Assembly (NCBI GenBank): GCA_049696015.1
Contig: JBAVTG010000247.1
Location: forward strand, 1-45,210
Length of the DNA: 45,210 nt
Direction: 5' to 3'
Source of the DNA: JANMEX01 sp049696015
GTDB lineage: Bacteria > Pseudomonadota > Alphaproteobacteria > Rhizobiales > Rhizobiaceae
Below are positions 33,564 through 41,800 of the stretch, in pieces (position 1 is the stretch's first letter; the number at the start of each line of letters is the position of its first letter). The position numbers and the translations under genes are program-made. Under the pieces are notes generated by a model. That model ran no database searches and had not been told where the DNA came from. It saw nothing but the letters and a program-made list of their open reading frames with translations.

Positions 33564-34535
33564 TTGGCCACTTGGCGGGTAAACGAGCGATCCGTCATAT
33601 GTCAGTCCCGGTGAGCGGTCCCGTGCCAGCAGCAGCGGCCCGTCCAGATCAACAAAATCCGCAGATTGCGCAAGTACAAGCGCAGGGGCCATCGCAAGCG
33701 ATGTGCCAACCATGCAACCGATCATCACACCAAGCCCGTTGGCGCGGGCAATCCGGTTCATTTCGAGCGCTTCGGTCAATCCGCCGGCCTTGTCGAGCTT
33801 GATATTGACCACATCATACCGGCCGGCAAGTGCCTTCAAGTCTGCGCTTTGATGCACACTCTCATCCGCACAAATCTGGACCGGGTGACTGATCGACGCG
33901 AGCCGTAAATCCCTGCCTGCGGGAAGCGGTTGTTCAACCAGCACAACACCGAGATCGGCGCACGCCTTGAGGTTGGCTTCGACATTGTCATCGTTCCACC
34001 CTTCGTTGGCGTCGACAATGATTCTGGAATTGGGCGCGCCGGAACGAACTGCGGCAAGCCGCTCCAGATCGCCTTCGCCGCCGACCTTGATCTTGAGAAG
34101 CGGGCGGCCACTTGCCGCCTGCGCCGCAGCGCCCATTTCCTCGGGCGTTCCCATGGAGAGCGTATAAGCGGTCAATACCGGTTTCGGGTCGATAATTCCC
34201 GCAGAAACGAACGCCGGAACTCCAGTGTGTTTGGCCTCAAGATCCCACAATGCGCAATCAATCGCATTGCGCGCCGCGCCAGCGGGCACGCCCGATCGCA
34301 GCGCTTTCCGGCTTGTTCCGCTTTCGATCAGCGCTTTGACTTGCGCAATTTGCGCCAGCACCGTCTCCACAGTCTCGCCATAACGGCCATAAGGCACGCA
34401 CTCTCCCTGTCCGATGTCCTCACCGCAAGTCAGCACGATCCTGATCACCAGCGCCTCGGTCTTTGCGCCGCGCGATATGACGAAACGGCCGGCAATGGGA
34501 AAGGCTTCCGGTATGGCTTCCAATTTGATTTGCAT
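33552..34535 (-). CDS. Dipeptide epimerase (L-Ala-D/L-Glu epimerase type)
   Basis: A 327-residue enolase-superfamily enzyme of the MLE subgroup. The catalytic K-x-K is in LLKIKVGGEGD (near residue 150), metal-binding Asp/Glu/Asp are in IIVDANEGWN, VLVEQPLP and CADESV, and the second catalytic Lys is in NIKLDKAGG. L-Ala-D/L-Glu epimerases recycle the murein peptide L-Ala-D-Glu; related enzymes act on other dipeptides. The ATG at 34535 is chosen since the enolase N-domain begins there. It is convergent with the MFS gene (12-base overlap) and divergent from the MlaE-like gene with a 54-base gap. Confidence 0.9.
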   Translation of the reverse strand: MQIKLEAIPEAFPIAGRFVISRGAKTEALVIRIVLTCGEDIGQGECVPYGRYGETVETVLAQIAQVKALIESGTSRKALRSGVPAGAARNAIDCALWDLEAKHTGVPAFVSAGIIDPKPVLTAYTLSMGTPEEMGAAAQAASGRPLLKIKVGGEGDLERLAAVRSGAPNSRIIVDANEGWNDDNVEANLKACADLGVVLVEQPLPAGRDLRLASISHPVQICADESVHQSADLKALAGRYDVVNIKLDKAGGLTEALEMNRIARANGLGVMIGCMVGTSLAMAPALVLAQSADFVDLDGPLLLARDRSPGLTYDGSLVYPPSGQLWG

Positions 34536-34589
34536 GGACAATGGTTCCGATTCGCGCGTTTGCGCCAACATTGGATAAAGTCAGGCTGC

Positions 34590-35765
34590 ATGGCAACGAA
34601 GGCACAGATCAAGACCGACCTGAAGCTTGAACCTGCGGCCGCTTTCAGTGTTGCTGAAAACGGCCAGAGGCAAGCGTCCATTGTTTTGACCGGTTCATGG
34701 ATAACCCGCAAAATAGCGGCCGTGGACGGACCTCTGCGCAACGTGGCTGAAAAGAATTACGCATCCGTCGAATTCGACATGTCCGGCGTGACTTCTCTCG
34801 ATACGGCCGGGGCTTGGCTCGTGGAGCGAACAGTACGTTCACTTGGCGCCTTTGGTGCTAAAGTGAAACTCACAGGCGCGGATAAGGATTGGCAAATTCT
34901 TATGGATGCTGTCCGCAAAGTGCCGACTGTTGAAGTTCAAAAAGCCCCAGGGCTCTACTCCGGCTTGCTATCAACTATCTTCGAAAAGCTGGGCAGCCTG
35001 ACAGTCGCCGGCTACAATGACTTTGTCGTGTCCATGCACATGCTGGGCGCAACCATCCGCGGCGCGCAAATGAAGATTGGCCGTGACCACGGGATCAGCC
35101 CGGCGGCTATCGTCCACCAAATGGACCGAATGGGCGTCGGCGCATTGCCCGTGGTCGTCCTGATGTCATTCATCATCGGCGCTATCATCGCCCAGCAGGG
35201 CGCTTTCCAGTTACGTTATTTCGGCGCTGAAATTTTTGTTGTCGATCTCGTGGGCGTGCTGGTTTTGCGCGAAATCGGCGTGCTTTTGACTGCCATCATG
35301 GTGGCAGGCCGCTCCGGCAGCGCAATCACGGCGGAAATCGGCTCAATGAAAATGCGCGAGGAGGTTGACGCGCTCAAAGTCATCGGCCTCAACCCGATTG
35401 GTGTTCTTGTATTTCCGCGGCTGGTTGCGCTGGTGGTTGCGCTGCCCATCCTGACGGTGGTTTCCGATCTGGCGGCTCTTGCGGGGGCGTCGCTTGTGGC
35501 GTCAACCTATTCAGGCATTTCGCCTTCGGCATTCATTTCCCGTTTGCGCGACGCCATCGACATGAGCACCTACTTTGCCGGGCTGATCAAGGCGCCGTTT
35601 ATGGCAATGATCATAGGAATAGTTGCATCCGTGGAGGGAATGAAAGTCGGCGGCAGCGCCGAATCACTTGGCAAACATGTCACCTCTTCGGTGGTCAAAG
35701 CGATATTTGTCGTCATTGTCGTCGATGGGCTTTTCGCCATGTTTTACGCCGCAATCGACTTTTAG
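34590..35765 (+). CDS. STAS-MlaE fusion, permease of a lipid ABC transporter
   Basis: A 391-residue protein. Residues about 15-115 form a STAS-like domain (VEFDMSGVTSLDTAGAWLVERTV), which in E. coli is a separate protein, MlaB. Residues 130-391 are the MlaE/YrbE permease, with the typical GVGALPVVVLMSFIIGAIIAQQ and the EIGSMKMREEVDALKVIGLNP coupling helix (key residues: E-x-G-S-M-K-x-x-E-x-D-A-L). It works with the two following genes in phospholipid trafficking between membranes. The next gene begins 1 base after the stop. Weak ribosome site (AGG) before the ATG at 34590. Confidence 0.93.
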   Translation: MATKAQIKTDLKLEPAAAFSVAENGQRQASIVLTGSWITRKIAAVDGPLRNVAEKNYASVEFDMSGVTSLDTAGAWLVERTVRSLGAFGAKVKLTGADKDWQILMDAVRKVPTVEVQKAPGLYSGLLSTIFEKLGSLTVAGYNDFVVSMHMLGATIRGAQMKIGRDHGISPAAIVHQMDRMGVGALPVVVLMSFIIGAIIAQQGAFQLRYFGAEIFVVDLVGVLVLREIGVLLTAIMVAGRSGSAITAEIGSMKMREEVDALKVIGLNPIGVLVFPRLVALVVALPILTVVSDLAALAGASLVASTYSGISPSAFISRLRDAIDMSTYFAGLIKAPFMAMIIGIVASVEGMKVGGSAESLGKHVTSSVVKAIFVVIVVDGLFAMFYAAIDF

Positions 35766-35766
35766 G

Positions 35767-36603
35767 ATGGCCAGCGACATGGAGATGGCGGCAATCCGGA
35801 CTGATGGGGCGAAACGGGGCAATGACAAAGCCGAAATTGTCCTATCGGCGAAAGATGTCAGCGTGTCATTTGGCGGGAAGCCGGTGCTGGACCATCTGTC
35901 GCTGGATGTCCGGCGCGGCGAAATTCTTGGGTTTGTCGGCGCTTCTGGATCCGGCAAATCTGTGCTTTTGCGAACCATATTGGGCCTGAGTCGCAAGCAA
36001 GGCGGCGCAATTACCCTCTTTGGGCAAAACTTGGACAAAGTGTCGGAAGCGCAAAAAATAGCGATCGACATGCGCATCGGCGTGCTTTTTCAACACGGAG
36101 CGCTGTTTTCTGCACTCACCGTGGCCGAAAATGTAATGGTGCCGATGCGCGAGTATCTAGATCTGTCGCCAGCTTTGATGCGCGAACTGGCCATGCTCAA
36201 GATCGCGCTCGTCGGCTTGCCGTCCGATGCTGCGGCAAAGTATCCTTCCGAACTTTCCGGCGGCATGATCAAGCGCGCCGCGCTTGCGCGTGCATTGGCA
36301 ATCGACCCCGATATTGTTTTCCTCGATGAGCCGACCTCGGGCCTTGATCCAATTGGCGCTGCCGCTTTTGACGAATTGATCTCAAATTTGCGCGACACGC
36401 TTGGATTGACTGTTTATATGGTGACTCACGACCTCGACAGTCTGTTTTCGGTATGCGACCGGATAGCGGTTCTCGGCGACAAGAAGGTCCTTCTCGAAGG
36501 CACAATTGCAGACATGCTGGCATCCGAACTTCCCTGGGTAAAACTCTATTTCCGCGGTCCGCGGGCACGCCTTGCCGCCGGCGCCCACAGGGCGGGTGCG
36601 TAA
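35767..36603 (+). CDS. MlaF-type ABC transporter ATPase
   Basis: A 278-residue ATP-binding subunit. Walker A GASGSGKS is at 58-65, the signature LSGGM at 163-167 and Walker B IVFLDEP follows at about 181-188, with the H-loop His in MVTHDLDS. It powers the lipid transporter with the upstream permease. The ATG at 35767 follows the permease stop by 1 base; another ATG at 35779 is possible. The next gene starts 3 bases downstream. Confidence 0.93.
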   Translation: MASDMEMAAIRTDGAKRGNDKAEIVLSAKDVSVSFGGKPVLDHLSLDVRRGEILGFVGASGSGKSVLLRTILGLSRKQGGAITLFGQNLDKVSEAQKIAIDMRIGVLFQHGALFSALTVAENVMVPMREYLDLSPALMRELAMLKIALVGLPSDAAAKYPSELSGGMIKRAALARALAIDPDIVFLDEPTSGLDPIGAAAFDELISNLRDTLGLTVYMVTHDLDSLFSVCDRIAVLGDKKVLLEGTIADMLASELPWVKLYFRGPRARLAAGAHRAGA

Positions 36604-36606
36604 GCA

Positions 36607-37986
36607 ATGGAAACGCGCGCCAATTACATCATTGTCGGCATCGTCACCTTGACCGTCCTCTTGGCCTCGTTCGGCTTCGTTTATTGGATTGCCAGGTTTG
36701 GCGACACGACCAACAGTGTCCCTTTGGAAATCCGGATTCCAGGCTCTGTGACCGGACTTTCCGTCGGCAGCCAGGTGCTGTTCAATGGCATCAAGGTCGG
36801 TGATGTTCGCCGCCTGATCATCGATGCAAAAAACCCGAAAGGTGTTGTGGCCATCACCGAGGTCAATCTCGATACGCCGGTGACAAGCTCGACAAAAGCG
36901 ACGCTGGGCTTTCAAGGTTTGACCGGGCAGGCCTATATCGAGCTGAAGGGCGGCGATCCGGACGGTGAAAACATTCTGGCCAAGGCAGCCGAAACCGGTG
37001 AAATGCCATTCGTGGAAGCCGACCCGGGCGCTGTGAACAATCTCATTGATCAAGCCCAAAGCATCGCCATAAGCGCTGAAAAAGTGCTCGCCGATTTGCA
37101 GGGCTTTGTCGATGACAATCGCCAGCCGCTTACCCGCACAGTCAGCAACACCGAGAAATTTTCCGAGGCGTTGGCCAAAAATTCAGACGAACTGGATGGA
37201 TTTCTGGCCAGCATCGGCGATCTTTCGAAGACATTGCAAGGCGTCTCCGGCCGTTTGGACACGACATTGGCGTCGGCTGAAGACTTGTTGAAGAGCGTTG
37301 ACAAACAAAAAATAGACCGGATTTTGGCAAATGCTGAAAAAGTATCTGTCGATCTTGCGGCGTCCAGCGGCAACATAAAAAAGGTCGCAGAATCAGCAGA
37401 AGTCGCAGTCCGCAATGTCGGCGACTTCGCCGTGAAGGCCGGCAAGACTCTCGACGGCATCGACAAAACGATTGCCGCAGCCGATTCGGAAAAGATAAAG
37501 TCAGCAATCAACAATATCGAGGAGGCCTCGAAAACCGCCAGGACGGCGATGGACGATTTTGCAAAAGTCACGGGCAAAGTCGGCAAGCGCGCCGAAGACG
37601 TGGATCAGATCGTCACCAACACACGGGATTTGACGGCCAAACTCAATCAGACGGTTGTCCGCTTTGATGGTGTTTTGGAAAAGGTGAATGCATTCTTGGG
37701 TCCAATCGAAGGGCAGGGCCCAGGCCTCGTTGCGGAAGCAAGATCCACATTGGCTGCATTCCGCAAGGTTGCGGACACATTGAACTCCCGATTGGGCGAG
37801 ATTACCGACGGACTCGCCAAATTTTCCGGGCGTGGCCTCAATAACGTCGATGCGTTCGTTCAGGACACCCGCCGCTCGGTTTCAAGGATTGAGCAAGCCA
37901 TTACCGAACTGGAAAAAAACCCGAACCGGCTGATTTTCGGTGGGCAAGGCTCGGTTCCGCGCACTGACGGTCGTAACCGGCGTTGA
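36607..37986 (+). CDS. MCE (MlaD-type) lipid-binding protein with long coiled coil
   Basis: A 459-residue protein with one N-terminal membrane helix (YIIVGIVTLTVLLASFGFVYWIA) and an MCE domain at about residues 38-115 (LEIRIPGSVTGLSVGSQVLFNGIKVGDV). A long helical segment of about 300 residues follows, rich in Ala, Ser, Asp and Lys. MlaD is only about 180 residues in E. coli; the extended helix is typical of alphaproteobacterial and PqiB/YebT-like forms and could span part of the periplasm. It is the third gene of the lipid transporter operon. Confidence 0.92.
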   Translation: METRANYIIVGIVTLTVLLASFGFVYWIARFGDTTNSVPLEIRIPGSVTGLSVGSQVLFNGIKVGDVRRLIIDAKNPKGVVAITEVNLDTPVTSSTKATLGFQGLTGQAYIELKGGDPDGENILAKAAETGEMPFVEADPGAVNNLIDQAQSIAISAEKVLADLQGFVDDNRQPLTRTVSNTEKFSEALAKNSDELDGFLASIGDLSKTLQGVSGRLDTTLASAEDLLKSVDKQKIDRILANAEKVSVDLAASSGNIKKVAESAEVAVRNVGDFAVKAGKTLDGIDKTIAAADSEKIKSAINNIEEASKTARTAMDDFAKVTGKVGKRAEDVDQIVTNTRDLTAKLNQTVVRFDGVLEKVNAFLGPIEGQGPGLVAEARSTLAAFRKVADTLNSRLGEITDGLAKFSGRGLNNVDAFVQDTRRSVSRIEQAITELEKNPNRLIFGGQGSVPRTDGRNRR

Positions 37987-38044
37987 CTCTGATGGCGCCA
38001 CTCTGCAACTACGATTGCACTTCGTATGGGAGCCATATTTGGCG

Positions 38045-38668
38045 GTGACTGGTTTGAAATTGAAAGCACACAGGCAAACATTTTGTTTGCGGCGGCTGGC
38101 GGTCGTTTTAACGCTGTTTGTCGCTGGCTGTTCAAGCCTGGGCGGTTCAAACAAGGCGCTGGACACATATGACCTAAGCGTCCCGACCGTCGCTGAGGCG
38201 TCGCGGCGGCAAACCAGCGTGCAGGTTCTCATTGCCGAACCGCAGGCACTCAAGATTCTGGATAGCGAAAACATTGTCATCCGGCAAAGCGCCGCCTCCG
38301 TTGCTTATCTTGAAGGTTCGCAATGGAGCGACCGGCTGCCAAAAATCGTCCAGACCCGTTTGGTTCAGGCGTTCGAAAACTCCAAACGGTTCGGCGGTGT
38401 CGGCAGACCAGGCGAGGGCCTGGCAATCGACTACCAGGTTTTGACCGACATTCGCGCATTCGAGATTGATACAGGGTCCGGCAAACGCGCCGTGGTCGAA
38501 ATCTCCGCTAAACTTCTCAATGACCGAAATGGCGTCGTGGCTTCAACCCGGATGTTTGAGGCTTCGGTGGCCGCAACTTCCGGCGGCGCAGGTTTCGTCG
38601 TCGCGTTGGACGCGGCTTTTGACAAAGTTGCTGCTGAAATGGTGGCTTGGGTTTCAAAAAACATTTGA
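38045..38668 (+). CDS. ABC transporter auxiliary lipoprotein
   Basis: A 207-residue lipoprotein of the ABC_trans_aux type (PF03886), the outer-membrane partner of MCE transporters. It has a lipobox FVAGC with the modified Cys at residue 29. YDLSVPTV, IAEPQALKILDSENIVIR and YLEGSQWSDRLPKIVQTRLVQAFENS (key: Y-x-x-x-x-W-x-D-x-L-P-x-x-x-x-x-x-L) are family hallmarks. The frame is open upstream to 37940 in the MCE gene. GTG at 38045 gives the best signal peptide and leaves 58 bases from the preceding stop, but its ribosome site is poor and the start is uncertain. Confidence 0.85.
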   Translation: MTGLKLKAHRQTFCLRRLAVVLTLFVAGCSSLGGSNKALDTYDLSVPTVAEASRRQTSVQVLIAEPQALKILDSENIVIRQSAASVAYLEGSQWSDRLPKIVQTRLVQAFENSKRFGGVGRPGEGLAIDYQVLTDIRAFEIDTGSGKRAVVEISAKLLNDRNGVVASTRMFEASVAATSGGAGFVVALDAAFDKVAAEMVAWVSKNI

Positions 38669-38813
38669 GATTTACGGGGAGAATTCCGGATTTCGTCCGG
38701 TCTTTGGCGTGTCGGCATTGCGCCGCGCGTTAACCTTGTGTTTAAACTTTTAAGCATCACGACGATTACAGGTTTAAAAACACCCGTTACGCCGGTAGTG
38801 TGAAGCTGCGGGA

Positions 38814-41800
38814 ATGGCATTTGCCGCTTGGCAGGCGGTAAAACGGACAGCAATGGCAGAAGCGAACAAGATGGCGCGCAAAGCTAGCAGTGAGAAGTTC
38901 GGCAAGGACATGGAATCAGAGCTTGAAAAAGCCCTGGAGCTTGGTCTTGCGGAAACCGGGTCGTTGGACGATCTAGCCATAGACCTGTCGCTTGATGATC
39001 TGGAAACCCAGATCACCTTGGCAGAAACTGAAATCAAATCAGCATCCAATGGCGCCGCTCTCAAAGCGGCCGAGATGAAAGCCGCTGCGGCCAGACAGAC
39101 CCCTGTCAACTACGGCGCCCGGGTCTCGCAAGCCGAAAAATCTGTAGAAAACACCGCGCCCAAAGTCAGTGTCAGCCAAAATACCGCATCGTCAAGCCCG
39201 ATCAGGGACGTGCCGGTCAAAGCGCCAGCCGGCGTCGCGCCTGCTGCATCCCGGCCTGAACGCCCGGCGGCTTTGCCGCCCGCTGCCAACGATGACAGCC
39301 AGCGCAGCTACGCAGCCGCCCTGCGCAATCTGAACCGTCGACTGCCAAATACACTGTTTTGGCTCACCGGCCTTGTGAGCGTCATTTGGGCAGCTGCCAG
39401 CGTGTATGTCGCCTACATCTTCTATGGCGCGGCTGCATTTGCGCCCGATAACCTCCTCCGGTTCCTGCAGACTCCGTCAGGCGTCGGGATGCTGATCGCG
39501 ACAGTCCTTCCCATCGTGATGTTTTGGGCATTTGCAGTCATGGTTCGCCGCGCGCAGGAATTGCGTGTTGTAGCCCAATCCATGACCGAAGTTGCCTTCC
39601 GCCTTTCTGAACCTGAATCACTTGCGCAAGACCGGGTCATGGCCGTTGGCCAGGCGGTCCGCCGTGAAGTGGCGGCGATGAGCGAAGGCATTGAACGCAC
39701 GCTTGCCCGCGCCAGCGAACTGGAAACTTTGGTCAATGGCGAAGTCCACGAACTCGAACGCGCCTATACCGACAATGAAATCCGCATCCGCTCGCTGGTC
39801 GAGGATTTGAATCAGGAGCGTGAGGCGATTGTGTCTCATGCCGAGCGTGTCCGGGCGTCAATTTCCGGATCGCACGAGCAGTTGAAAGACGAGTTGACCC
39901 AGGCCAGCGACATCATTCGCGAAAATGTCCTGAACGCTTCGACCCAATTGACCATGACAATAAGCCAGTCAGGTGAATCGCTGGTCAGCCGGATCAATGA
40001 CAGCGGGACGCAGATTTACTCGGCGATCGGGACGCGTACAGACGAAATCGAACAGCGGCTGACAACGTCCGGGGCCGCGTTTGCGAGCTTGCTGGATACC
40101 CGCGTTGCCGCATTGAGCGAGCAGGCTGAGCATCTGTCATCGGTCCTTGCTCAGACGCTCGATAGCCGCACTGAATCGATGGTCTCGCTTCTGTCTGGAG
40201 CAACCGGTACGCTCAGCGAAAGCATTGATGCACGCAGCAGCTCGCTCGCGGCTCTCCTTCACGATGCATCCGAGAATCTTGGCTCCGTCCTGAACGGCCG
40301 GGCCGAAGGCATGTTGTCGGTCATTGGCACAGCGACACAAACACTGACCGGCGAGTTCGATGTGCGCCTGGCTGGTCTGGAAAGCACGATGAACGCGCGC
40401 AGCCGCTCGTTGATCGCCGAGTTTGAAACCCGCGCCCAAGCGCTCGATACCGGCACCGACCGCCTCAATACCGCGCTCGACCAGCGTGCGCGAATGCTCA
40501 ATGAAACCCTTGTAGAACGCACCCGGGAAATCTCCCGGACCTTCACCGAAGGCACTGAGAATATTGTTGTCAAATCCAACGAAATCAACCGCTTGCTTGA
40601 AGAAGGCCAAGCCCGTTCGAACCTGGTTCTTGACAATGCCCGTGATGCGGTTGCCACGGGTATCACCACGCAAACTGAGCAGATGCGGTCAATTTTGGAT
40701 GAGCGCATTGATGCGATCACTGCGCGAATTTCGCAACAGGCTGACGCGCTGCGGTCTATGTTGGACGAACGCAGTGCTTCGGTGACAGGCGAAGTCTCGG
40801 CAAAGACCGAAGAATTGCGCGCCATGCTTGATGCAAGTTTCGGTGCGGCAACTGACCGAATCGAAGAACAGAGCAAGCTGTTGCGCGATGTCCTTGACAG
40901 CGATGGCGGCGCTTTGGCCTCCGGTGTCGCGGTCAAGACTGAAGAGCTGCGCGCCATGCTCGCCCAGAGTTCTGGTGTGACCACAGGTCGGATCGAAGAA
41001 CAAATCCGCCAGTTGCGCGAACTGTTGGATGGCGAGGGCGGCGAACTGGCTGCTGGCGTTGCAGCCAAAACCGAAGAGCTGCGCGCCATGCTATCCGAAA
41101 AGGCTTCTATCGTTTCCGATGCAATCCAGCTTCAGACCGGCCACATGGCGCAAGTTTTGGATGAACGCGCCGATTACTTTGCCGGCGCCATCGAAAGCCA
41201 TTCTGAAAACCTTCGCAATGTCTTCGACGACCGTATTTCAGTCATGGCGAAGACGTTCGCCCAGTCCCGCAACGATCTTGCGGCGCAGGTTTCGGATGAT
41301 CTCGAGCGGATTGCCATAACTCGCGGCGAAATTGAGCGCACGATACGCGCTGAAATTGCAAGCGTTGAAGAAGCGCTTTCCGGTCAGACTGGCGCTATCG
41401 AGGAGCGGACGCAGACCATGCGCCGCGCGCTTGAAATTGGTGTCGAGGCCGTGCGCAACTCGCTTGAAACCTCAGCGTCGGTCATGGCGGGCACTTTGCG
41501 CGACCGCGTCCGTGAAGCGGCACAGGCGATTACCGACGAAACCTTGCGGGCCCGTGCTGCATTCGACAACCATACCACCGACTACGCTGACCGTCTCGAA
41601 CAGCAGGCTTCGGACTTTGCCGAACGCCTTGCCGGGCGCATCGCCGATGCCGAAGACCGCATTGCCGCCCGCTCCGCAGAGCAGGTGCGCAACCTCTCGG
41701 GCCAGACTGACGAAATTCTCGCTGCCCTGGACGGCGCAGACCAGCGCATCATGGCGCGGGTGCATGCGGTGTCGGCAGAGCTCGACGCCCGCGCCAACGC

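Noticed and set aside
33930..34589. In-frame upstream extension of the MlaE-like gene
   Set aside because: It runs antisense through the dipeptide epimerase; the STAS domain starts right after the ATG at 34590.
38730..38753. CtrA-like TTAA repeats before the GPR-like gene
   Set aside because: The TTAA spacings are 8 and 4 bases, not the canonical 7, so I do not call a CtrA site.
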